Assembly (NCBI GenBank): GCA_914767885.1
Contig: CAJZBQ010000005.1
Coordinates: 682,001 to 746,000 of the forward strand
Direction of reading: 5' to 3'
DNA from: Blepharisma stoltei
Taxonomy: Eukaryota; Ciliophora; Heterotrichea; Heterotrichida; Blepharismidae
DNA: 64,000 nt
How positions within the stretch are numbered: position 1 is the first letter of the stretch; the number at the start of each line of letters is the position of its first letter. Positions 42,239 through 53,000 of the stretch are shown piece after piece. The notes below the pieces were generated by a model. That model did no database searches. It saw only the letters and a program-made list of their open reading frames with translations, and was not told the origin of the DNA. A program made the position numbers and the translations under genes.

Positions 42239-45200
42239 CTATTTTTTAAGCATGTCTGGTCAAGCATAGGACCCACCCCACCCCACCCACCCCACACACC
42301 CCCACACACCCCACACACCCCACACACCCCACACACCCCACACACCCCACACACCCCACACACCCCACACACCCCACACATCCCACACACCCCCACACAC
42401 CCCACACACCCCACACACCCCACACCCCCACACATCCCACACACACCCCACACACCCCACACACCCCACACACCCCACACACCCCACACACCCCACACAA
42501 CCCACACAACCCACACAACCCACACAACCCACACAACCCACACGTCCCACACACCCCACACAACCCACACACCCCACACATACACCATAAAATAAATTTA
42601 ATATTTTAGAGAGAATTAGTAAGTGGCTTTTAATTGGGCCTTTATTTTTCAGAGTCTTTAAATTTTAACACATTGATGCATATAAAGTAAATTCTATAAC
42701 TTTCAATTTTTTTGATATTTGGTATTTCTTACAAAATTAAAAGATAGCTTTGCCACAATTCTCGTATTTTAAATATAATTTTCTATATAGAATATTTAAT
42801 AATTATAAATAATTTATAAAGAAAATAATATAATCTTCATAAATAATTTATAAAAATAAAATGTCTAAAAGAAAAATTCAAAACCAGGGGGCTGATGAAA
42901 ACTCAAAAAGGATAAAGCCTAATGAAGATGAGAATCTTTCAAATTATTCTGACTCATCTGAAGAAATGCCAGAGTACGAGGAAGAACCAAGCAATTTCCA
43001 AATTGATGAGGCTGGTGAAAAACCAATTCTTGAGATAGTTCCTATTCGAGGAGATGGAAATTGTCTGTACAGATCTTTAGCCCAAATTCTAACAGGAGAT
43101 CAAAGCAATCATTCCTCCATAAGACAATTGATTGCAGATCATATCGAAAGAAACTCAGACAGGTACAACGAAGCCCTTCAAGATATACTAGACTCAGACC
43201 ATAGACAGACAATTAACCAATATATCCAAAATATAAGAGAACCAAGCTATTGAGGAGGAGACCTTGAAATTTCTGCGGCTTCTGAGCTTTTTGATTTAAA
43301 TATTGCAATTCACTCTGAAATGCTTCGAGATCCCTTTATCATATCAACAGGCGAAAATACTAACCAAACTATTCACCTACTTTACACTAATGGCAATCAT
43401 TTTGATGCCCTAATAGAAAGCAATTTTAATAGAAGCCCACTCAGCATTTCAAAAATTTCTCATTCTTTAATGGAACCTCAAAAGCTTAAAGAAATAAGCT
43501 TTCAAGCATCAAAACTTATGACTGATACTATAAAAAGGGAAAAGGAAAATGGATTATTTCCTCAATGCTATCAAGAGGGTTGCTCTTATGAAGATGTTTA
43601 CAATTATCTTTTAAGTGGTCGAAAAATCTATCCTCCCAGTTTTAATCTCATAGAAAACTTAAAACAAAGAAGAGATAAAAAGAAAAAATTTTAAACAAAG
43701 GGTCAAGCACTACAGTCTGATTTTCGAAGGATCAAATTTATATTCAAGCTCACGATTATTATGAAATACTAAATATAAAGTAGTGCCATTTAAAATGGAA
43801 ATTCTAAACTGCTAAAACTCGCTCATATACATAATGGGATACACATACCCTCAAGGCAAATGGCTGATTGACTGTCAGATAAAGATATTTATTGACCACA
43901 AGTGCATAATGATTGCAGGATTTATTATGAAAACTGCCTTGATTGCGGGCTAATTTTTTAAAAAACAAATTCAAGGAACAATAAAAAATATCATACCTTC
44001 AAGTAGACCACTTGAAAGAATTCAAATGGATTTGTTCGAACTTACTGATGAAATTAAAGATTACACAAACTATAGATACGTCCTATCAATAATTGACCAC
44101 TTTTCAAAATATACCTGAGCATATCCTATTGCATCAAAAACTGCAGAACTAGTTTTGAATAATGTAGAGCATCTTCTTAATAGTTTGCCTAAACTCCCTG
44201 ATATTATTCAGACAGATAATGGATCTGAATTTGCGAATAAGTCTCTGGAAACCTTTTGTGAAAGATTTCAAATAAGAGTAATACATAGCTCATCTTATAA
44301 TCCACGAGCTCAAGGCACAGCAGAAAATATTAATAAATACTTACACAGATATCTCTGAAGAAATTTTAAACAGCAAAACAGCCAACAAGACTGAAAAATC
44401 CATTCAAGTTTATTCAGCATATTGAACTTTTATAATAAAGAAAGAAGGCATACAATCACTGGGTTTAAACCTCATGAAGTTTTTTTCGCAACAGATCAAT
44501 CCTTATTCGTTAGAGTTAAAGAAAATGTCGAAAATAAAAAAAGCAAAAGTACGAAGCTACACAAAAACTTTTCTCTCGAGGAGATAAAATTGTATTCCAC
44601 AATCGAGTTCAAAATATAAAAAATTGATTAAAGATTGAAAAATCTGCAATTTTCTCAAATTGAAGGCTTATTTGGTCAAATCCTGCAACTGTTATTGAAA
44701 TAAAGTGTGGCTACCTAAAAATTCAATGCGATTTGAAAGCTTCAGACTCAATTACCCAAGGATCAGTTTGGTATATATCGACTAGAGATATCAGAAAAAT
44801 ACAAATTGATCAGTGGAATAAATTGCTAAGCAAGAGCTCGAAAAATAAAAAATAATAAAAATGATAATTTTTTTTTGTTAACTTATAATAATTTTAATTA
44901 ATTTAAAGCTATGAGATACTCTGATATTTCAGTTGGATGGCATTTCTATTGTTGAATTGCATAATTCATGCCTACATTGATTCTACCATCGGAATATTGG
45001 TGTTTCCTTGAAACAACCCTAAAAGCAGGTGAATTACCCTGTGATTTCAAATTTGGTTTACCAAAGTAATTATTTTGTTTGGAGCAAATTGTAATTTTTG
45101 CGGTAATTCCGCTTATGGAGATATTCAAGGGAAATGGCCATAATAGATTAAATTATGAGATATTTTCTTATTTAGCTTTGGCGTCAAATAATGAATAAAT

Positions 45201-47066
45201 TACCGCTAAGCTTGATTTAGTGCAGAGGCTAGGATAAGTAGCGAAATCTTGATCGTGTGTGCTGCATGCCAGTTGCAAGCTTTGGAGAAGCCAACTGTCA
45301 TTCATTAAAACGTAGTGTTTGCGGATTTAGATTGATAATCTAAGATTAAATTGAATATCCCATTGATAAAGAAGTTGGTATTGAATATGATTTTGATGGA
45401 GAAGATTATTCTGATACGAAGACGCTTTTGCTGAAAAGGTAAAGCATTTGGTAAATTGATGATTGCAGTTTTAGTTTTCTTGAATGGATTGTCTGTTCTT
45501 AAAGATTTTTATTTATGCAGAATTTACTGAAGTTGATTTTAATTGTAGAAGGAGAGGTTTAGCAATACTGAAGTAAATTTTCAATATAAGTTATAAGCTA
45601 TTAATTTAACTATTATAATCTAATGTCTTATTTAGAAAAATATTTGTTAGCATATTATTTCCCATTTGAATTTTATTAAAAAGAAATTTCGATATAATTT
45701 ATACACTTTTATACATGACTTGATAGTCGATATTTGACCTTTAGGCTAAAATGTGTAAATTCATCAAATGATTACGATTTTGAAGAATTTTGTTAAAGAT
45801 TTTAGTCATATTTGCTTGCTAAAGTTTAAAATTAACATCTAAGGCACCAAAGCTAAAATAGCTCCTAACTCCCCCCCCTCCGTGAGTGAACAAAAAAATT
45901 TTGTTCACTCACGGAGGGGGGTTAATTTTTTTTCGAAATTTAAAAAAATCCTAATTCGCAAAAATTGGAACGCAAATATTCATTTAATTTATAAAATTTA
46001 TGTTTTAAATAGCAATTCGTTTAAAATTGAACAGAATTAGCTCTAAATTTCATTATTTTAATTATCATTTATATATCAAAATTTTTTTCCATAAAAAATT
46101 TTTCTATTAAAACAATTTTTGTTCACTCACGGAGGGTGGGTTTTTTGGGCAAAAAATAGGGATTTTTTCTAATGGTTTTTGTTCACTTACGGAGGGGGGG
46201 GGAGTAAGAGGTATCTTTAAAGAACTGGAGAGCTACATTGCTTTTTAAATAATATATATTACTTTCAAGCAAATGTATGTAGGATGCAATGCCGTGAATG
46301 GGTGGGGTGGGGTGGGTCCTATGCTTGACCACATGTCAACCCTCGCAAAAATTTCCTCGTCTTGTTTTTTCAGCTTTTCTTGGAATTCTGCCTGGAAATT
46401 CTTCATTTCTTGGGCAATTTTGTACCCAACTTGATCAGTGATCTCTTCGCATTCTTCTTCAATGGTTTTTGTTTCTTCTTTCGCTAATTCTACATCCTCA
46501 TGAGCTTTTATATAAGGACTTAAAAAAGCAAGGGAGTGAGGATCGATTTCTTTGCCTTCTTCTAGATTGAGAACTATAGGGAATCTTCCATTGAATTCAG
46601 TTTTGCTTGTAAGCATCATGTCTGTTTGGTTGCTATATGCAAATTCATAAAGACTATAATGCCGTAGGAAAGAGTCGTGGTAAAAATCGATGATTGATTT
46701 TATTTCATGCTGAGAAAATACTTCAATACTGTATGGAGGTCTCTGAATGGAATGCTGAGAAAGAATTTGCTTAAGATGGCACAATAAAACTGCTTCAGTG
46801 CTGCGGAGATTTAAAAATTCATTGAGCAGGGAATCAAAAATTCCAAGAAGACAGGAAGTTTTTTCTAATGAGTAGCTGTGAGAAGTGCAAAATCTTAAGC
46901 TGTTGAGATAGAAATCAATTAAAATTTCGTTTTTTTCATCTGTTGAATTCAGTTTGAAAAAATGTTTTATTATTCCTCGGAGCTTGATTATGTCTGAAGT
47001 GTTGGTTAAGTCTTCAGTTTGAGTTTTAGAGACTACTTTAAATACAAAAAAAGGAGTTTCAGACAT
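42239..47066 (-). CDS. CFAP119/CCDC189-like ciliary protein, cut by a 4-kb transposon
   Basis: 248 residues if the 4075-bp transposon at 42257-46331 and one 6-bp duplication are removed: 735 nt from 47066 to 46332, then CTTAAAAAATAG at 42250-42239. Without removal the frame runs on into the transposon terminus. The signature [17 protein letters not shown] followed by [15 protein letters not shown] matches the RPPFSI..FRHFKLYKY region of CFAP119 as remembered. The C-terminus is a coiled coil ([18 protein letters not shown]). The family is linked to cilia and sperm flagella. The gene starts 12 nt after the stop of the large coiled-coil gene and, once spliced, ends 11 nt before the SEC24 start. 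Confidence 0.75.
42284..42583. repeat. C-rich 9-bp minisatellite
   Basis: About 300 bp of imperfect tandem CCCACACAC units, with variants CCCACACAA and CCCACACAT. The other strand is GGGTGTGTG, telomere-like and able to form G-quadruplexes. It directly follows the left terminal inverted repeat of the integrase/OTU element. The right end has only the inverted repeat. Open frames across it are artefacts of the repeat. Confidence 0.95.
42861..43694 (+). CDS. OTU-type cysteine protease inside the transposon
   Basis: 277 residues, with TGA at 43251 read as Trp (PSYWGGDLEI). The N-terminal 50 residues are acidic and polar. OTU motifs: [18 protein letters not shown] with the catalytic Asp and Cys, the [15 protein letters not shown] helix region, and the catalytic His in [10 protein letters not shown]. 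The C-terminal 90 residues are helical and unmatched. It lies between the terminal inverted repeats of the integrase element, so it is probably element-encoded; OTU proteases are known in some Ginger-type transposons. Intact frame and triad suggest recent function. It could also be a captured host gene. Confidence 0.85.
43800..44854 (+). pseudogene. Retroviral-type integrase (HHCC + DD35E + C-terminal domain), frame-shifted
   Basis: Three adjoining frames spell one integrase. The first (about 43803-43957) has the zinc-binding H-x3-H...C-x2-C domain with [23 protein letters not shown] and CLDC. The second (about 43960-44570) is the catalytic core: first Asp in [10 protein letters not shown], second in [10 protein letters not shown], and the Glu in [10 protein letters not shown] exactly 35 residues after the second Asp. 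The third (to TAA near 44854) has [10 protein letters not shown], resembling the GPY/F-type C-terminus. TGA codons read as Trp occur in all parts (for example KYTWAYP). The two frame changes lie at a T6-A6 run and near 44575, so this copy is either inactive or affected by homopolymer errors. Confidence 0.8.
44856..45868. other. Non-coding part of the integrase/OTU transposon
   Basis: About 1 kb without convincing ORF, inside the transposon between the integrase and the nested MITE. AT-rich, no internal repeat recognised. May hold decayed sequence or cis-acting DNA. Confidence 0.5.
45869..46207. mobile_element. MITE family A nested in the integrase/OTU transposon
   Basis: 339 bp, flanked by TAA (45866-45868, 46205-46207). 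Closed hairpin at left, direct pair at right, complete core. It lies 124 bp inside the right end of the transposon, so it inserted into an existing, already germline-limited element. Confidence 0.9.
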
Positions 47067-47078
47067 ATTTTATAATTA

Positions 47079-50000
47079 TTAATTTTCGCTCGCGGACTCA
47101 TCTTTTGGCCGCTTTTTTTCTTGCTCTCTTTTTGATTTGTTTTTCAGCAGCCTTTCTGTTAGTTTTTTCCTTTTCTCTGCCATTTTTGCTTCTTCTTGCC
47201 GCCTTTTTTCTTCTTCTTGCTTAGCCATTGTTTCTTTTTTGCTTACTCCATCCCCTTTAAAGTGGAGCAAAGCAACGATAATATCGGAAAATTTTTGTAT
47301 TTTTATAAAAATAGATTTGACCTAATTAATTAAAAAGTTCAAATAGATATTATTTAGACATTTTTCACTCAAATCGATTAATTTTTCATAAAAAACATTT
47401 TATTCAAAGAATTGCGCGAAAACAATAATTTTTATAAATTAGTTTTGGCCTTATTTAATAGAAAAAGTGCAAGTAGAAATCTATTTGAACGGTTTTCACA
47501 CTAATTTGATTAAGTTTGTTAATTTTTCTCCTCAAAAAAAATGAATTAAATTAAAAGTATTGTGCTCAGTTTATATTTTTTTTAAATATTTAAAAATTTT
47601 TATAGAGAAAATTTAATCCGCCTTTAAATTGGAGCAGGATCTTTGCTCCAATTTAAGGGGGGAAGTTAATCTCCACCTCATTTAGTGCCCAAAAGCTTTT
47701 TTTTCGCTCAAGGAGGGAGGCTTTTTTTTTTAATTTTAATTTGATATAATCCCAATTTGCAAAAATTGGAATCAAAATTAATTAAATTTGTAAATATATG
47801 TTTTAAAATGCAAGCTGTTTAAAATCAAAGGTATTAACTAGAGAGTTCATATATTAATTGCCACTTATACATCAAAATATAATTTATTATATTAAATAAA
47901 CTTTAGATGGTGTTTTTTACAATATTTTTATTTGCTAAGAGGTGGAGCTAACTGCTCCTTAAGATTATTTTCTAGCTTTTCTTTTTCTTTTTTAAGGAAC
48001 CTTTCTCTCTGCTTTCGCTTTTTTTCTTCTTCTTGCTCTTTAAGCTTGTTCTCTTCTTCTTCCTTCTTTTTGTTTTCTTCTTCCTTTTTAATTTTCCACT
48101 GTTTTATTTCTTCCATCCTTTTTTCTGATAAAATAGCTTCTCTTTTCTTTTTTGACATAATCTCCTCTTCTTGTTTTTTCTTAGTTTCTTCCTCTTTCCT
48201 CTGCTGGCTTACCTCATTTCTTTTTTTCTTTCATTCATTTATCTCAACTTCCCTCCTGCTTTTTTCCAACTCTCTTTTTGCCCTTTGTTTTTGCCTTCTT
48301 AAAGCTTTTTGCTCTTCTTCTTGCTTTTTCTTTTCTTCTTCCTCCTTTTGTTTTTTCTCTTTTTCCTCTTTTGCTTTTACTACTCCCCCCCCATCCTTGA
48401 TCGAACGATCCGCCATCGTTCGATCAAGGATGGGGGTTAAAAAAAAATTTTTTGGGGAAAAAATTTTATATATATAAAATAAAAAAATATATATATTAAA
48501 CTAAATTTTTTTTTTTAAAAATTTTAAAGGATCTCTATTTTATTAGATTATTGAGTTTTTAAGCCTAGGCTGATGACTAAATCACTTCGAATGGTTGATT
48601 TCGAAGCTTTCTGTCGTCTAAAGTCTCTAAAAAAACTTAATTATGTACATCTTCCCAAACTTTTGATAACTAATATATTTTTATGTATATAAAAATTTGC
48701 ATGATATGAAAAATCGTTCGATCAAGGATGGGGGTTAATTTCCCCAATTTTTAGGAATTTTTACAGTCAATCGTTCGATCAAGGATGGGGGGGGAGTTAG
48801 CAGCTTTTCTTCAATTATTTGTTTTCTCAGGCGTCTTTTGCGTTCCCTCTCCTTAGATTCCATTTCTTTTTGCTGTATTGCCACTTCTTTTTGTATCATT
48901 GCTGTGTTTTTAATTTTCGGTTTTTCATTTCTGCTTACAAGCTGAAATGCGCCAAGATCAGTTGTATAAATCAAGTCATCAAGGAGTTTGGCACATTCAT
49001 TAATTATATCATTCGGATACCTGCCTGATAGCCTTGCAACTTCATATTTTATTCCTGGAGTAAGTATTAATTCAAAAGGCAGAGCAGGAGCTTGGTAGGC
49101 TGCTTTAAATGATGACATCCCCATATATGACAGATTTGCTTTCGAGCTTGTTATCATACTTGTGTTATCTTCTACAGGATAGAGCTGAGGCCTAGCTAGC
49201 ACCCCTTTTGCTCTTACAACTGTTTTATATTTTATTTGAGGCTCTAAAATGTGTGTTCCAAACAGCCCACTTATTAAATCGTCCATCAATCCCAATACAA
49301 CATTTTTGCTTTCAGGCAGCTGCAATGCTTCAGGGACTTCATAAACAATCTCGACATCTTTTTCAGTGACTCTTTTGTAGCCATCAGGGAGTGGAGTATT
49401 TGGGTCTTTTTGCAGAAGAACATTGAGTCTTTTAATAACGTCTCTATCTCCTACACCTGGGTCTGGCTCATCATAAAATCTAGTTGAAACGCCTTTATCT
49501 GAGCTTGACCGTCTAAAGTGGTCAAAAAGGGTTTTTTACCGATACTTAACTTGACTTAATTATTTGGTGTTTAAGGTGTCTAGTGCCGCAGCCCTAAAAA
49601 GGGCTTTTAGCTAAACTAGTGCCGTCACGGAGCCATCTTGGAATCGCGGTGGCTAGCCCATTCGACCAAGCCTTCTATCGACGCTTCGTCCGGCGCGTTG
49701 CCGTCGCTCTGCCCTGACTCAGCTCCTGCGCGTGTTCCGCCTAAGGGTCATCCCCCCGTGGGGATGTGCTGAGAGGTAAAACTCTGAGCCTCTTGAGTGC
49801 ACTGAGGAGCTGTTCCTTTGGTTATCCCCAAAGTTAAACAGCTATTGCTGTGCAGAAGTTCTCGAGAGAAAACCCAACCCCATAAATAAAATTCCATGAG
49901 GAGAGAAAATTAGAAGAGCTAATTTCTCTTGAACCGAATGCCATTTTATTTATGGTTTTCACCGATACAACTGGAGCGTAATGGCTTAGATCTTTAGGAG

Positions 50001-53000
50001 GTCTTGAATAAATAAAAAGTGCAGCTTGGACGATGAGTTCTTGATACTCATTAAAATCTACCTTAATTTCGCTTTTTCTTTGTCTGTTGTGGCAATAAGT
50101 TTTCATCAGAAGCCCAAATTCATCTAAGCTCATCATTGAAGAAGTGACTCCTTGCTCTTTCAGAAGCTTATAAAATTCCCCTTCGTATAGACTGACACTT
50201 TTTTCAGCAGCAGTATCAAAGGTTTCTTTTCCAACCTTTTTTTTGGTATAGCCAGTGCTTGAGTATTTTCTGAACAGCAGCTTAAGCACCCTTGCATACC
50301 TTTTTAGGATGATATTGATATTTTCTTGTTCATCTAGTGTCAGTTCTCTTAAAACATTATTGTTTTCTTCAATTTTTGACACTTCTGTAATTACTTCAGC
50401 TTCTTGGGGAACTTTGCTTGCCACGCCTAGCTCAATTCTTCTTTTCTCAACTTGCCGTTTGAGGGCTCTTTTTCTTTTAGCTAATTTAAGCTTTTCTTTT
50501 TCTTCTTGGACTCTTCTTTCTACTTCTTTTTCAATTCTCAGCTGTCTGACTTTTTCAATGTCGTACATAACTCTTCCTCTAGGCTGAATAGAGTTTTCTG
50601 AAGTGAATGAAGAGTTTGACCTGTACCTCTGCATCGGCTTTTCTTTATTTCTTTTCCTTCTTGGCTCCACTGGCTTCTCTGCCACTTCTTGTTCTGCAGC
50701 TTGGACAGCAACTTTTGCTTGCTCTTCTTCTGCTTTTTGCTTTTCTTGGAAATCGAAATTATCTACTAAAGCATCTGGCTCTCCTAGTAATCTTAAAACT
50801 GCCAGTATCCCCTTGCTATTTTCTCCAGTCTGTGTTTTGATTTCTTTATTTGTTTCGAGCATTTCTTGCTTGATTCTGTCATTTAGGCTATCATTTCTCA
50901 ATTTTATTACCCTTTGTATCATATCAAGCATTGCATTTTTCTGTTGAATTGATTTAAGATCCTTATCAACGACTTCATCGCTCTCTTTTGATTCTTCTTT
51001 TTCTTCCTCCTTTTTCTCTTTTGGCTTCTGCTTACTCCCCCCCCCCCTCCGTGAGCGAACAAAACCATTAGAAAAATCGCCATTTTTTGACCAAAAACCC
51101 ACCCTCCGTGAGTGAACAAAAATTTTTTTAATAGAAAAAATTTTAATGGAAAAAAATTTTGATATATAAGTGATAATTAGTATAATGAAATCTAGAGCTA
51201 ATTCTGTTTAATTTTAAACAAATTGCGTTTTAAAAACATAAATTTTGCAAATTAAATTAATATTTGCTTTCCCAATTTTTGCAAATTAGGATTTTTTTTA
51301 AATTTCGAAAAAAATATTTTTTTATAAAATTTATATATAAATTTTTTTTAAAAAAAAAAATTAACCCCCTCCGTGAGCGAACAAAATTTTTTTTGTTCGC
51401 TCACGGAGGGGGGGGGGGGAGTTAGGCTTTTTCTTGGCTACTCTTGAGACAAGCTTCATTCCAAATTTGGTGAACCTAAACAAGTATTCTTGCACAGGGG
51501 TGTTATCTATGAATCTAGAAGCAGCAAGCATGAAAGGTATGGCTGCAGATTTTGAAAAAAGTGGCTCATTAATATAAATTTTACCTAAAATGTCCATAAC
51601 TTGGATAGCATGTTTGACAGTCAATCTTGGATGCTTAGCAATAGTGATGAGAAAGTCAAAATCCACAGTATTGAACGAAAGATCAGGAGACACTTGAAGC
51701 TGCTTAACTAAAGGTTCAACCACAATTCCAACAGGAATACTTTGAATATTTACAAAGGTTGAAATAAAGTTGGCCAATATAAATTCTCTCACAAGCGGAT
51801 CATCATAATTTTCGACCAATGAGAATGTTAGTGTTTTATATATGATAGGAGCATATGGATTTCGCTCAGCAGTAAATGCATCTAATAAATGGAAAAGCTT
51901 CCCTAAACACCCAAACTTAAGGATTCTGTACTTATCACGAGCGCCACGCTTGATAGAAGTAAGAATTGAGCTTGCAAATTCTTCATGGAGCTCAATAGTA
52001 GTGGGGAGATAAATTCATATATCACACACAAAATTCAAGGCTGCAAGTCTGACATCTGGGGGCCTGCGGTTGTCGGCATCTGCTTCTCTTAACCCAAATT
52101 CCATTCAAAAGTCAACGATACCAGCGGTTACAATTTCTTGTTTAGCTGCTCTGATCTCACAAAGAGAAGGCAGAAACTCATTCATTGTGGTCAAATAGTG
52201 AATACTTTCAGGAATCTGACTTCTTAACTGTAAAGAAAAAAGCTCCAAAAAGTGGTTTCTTGCAAATTGCACAAAAACTGATACCACTTGAGATTTTATG
52301 TCAGGCCCATATCTTTTGCAAGCCAATAAGCAGCCTTCTATTCCTCCACCATCAGATACAAACCAGTCTCAAGCAGCAGGCAGCATATCATATTCTAAAA
52401 AATCAGAGCCTAACTTACATCCCCATTTAAGAGCGAGAAAGAATTATTGGAATTTTTATTTAAAAAATTAACCCTTCTTTAATAGCTAGAAAAAAAAATT
52501 TACTTAAATATTTTAACAATTGCTATAAGAAGATCCCTAGCTTAAAAATTTAAAAATAAATATGATTTCCATCTCATATGAGCAGAAAAATTTTGCTTTT
52601 TCTTACTCCCCCCCCCTTTAAATTGGAATTAAAAATTTTTGTTCCAATTTAAAGGGGGGTTAAGAAAATTTTTTTTAAAAAAAATCAATATAAAATTTTT
52701 TATAAAACAAATTCAAAAATTTATCGAATTAGATTAATAAATTTGTTTAATAAAATGCTATTAACTCTTTATCCTTTTAAATCAAAGCAAGATATAATTA
52801 AATTTTTATTATTAATTAATACGCAACTATTAATTGGTATCAAAACTATTTTTACACAAAAATTATTATTTTTTATTGATAAAAAAAATTTTAGAAAATT
52901 TATGGATCAAAGTGCTAATTTTGTTTAAATGAGATGCCATTTATACTCTATTCTTTAAAATAAAGCAAGAAATAAGTGAATTTTCAATTTTTGTAAAGAA

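Larger units (their letters stand above)
42257..46331 (+). mobile_element. Integrase/OTU DNA transposon (Ginger-like), 6-bp target duplication
   Basis: 4075 bp, flanked by CATGTC (42251-42256, 46332-46337). Perfect 33-bp terminal inverted repeats start TGGTCAAGCATAGGACCC and continue with CCACCCC repeats; ends are TG...CA as for retroviral-type integrases. Contents: C-rich minisatellite (left subterminal), OTU protease gene, integrase with HHCC, DDE and C-terminal parts, a 1-kb stretch without genes, and a nested family A MITE at the right. Inserted in the last codons of a CFAP119-like gene. Confidence 0.9.

Noticed and set aside
42208-42588. Three long overlapping Cys/Gly/Val open frames on the minus strand
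   Set aside because: They are the translation of the 9-bp minisatellite, open in all three frames; no coding character.
49834-51119. Start codons GFWSKNGDF and similar N-termini with Gly/Pro runs at ORF edges
   Set aside because: These peptides are translations of MITE termini (C and G runs, GGTTTTTGG). The same string appears next to several unrelated genes. The real exon begins inside.
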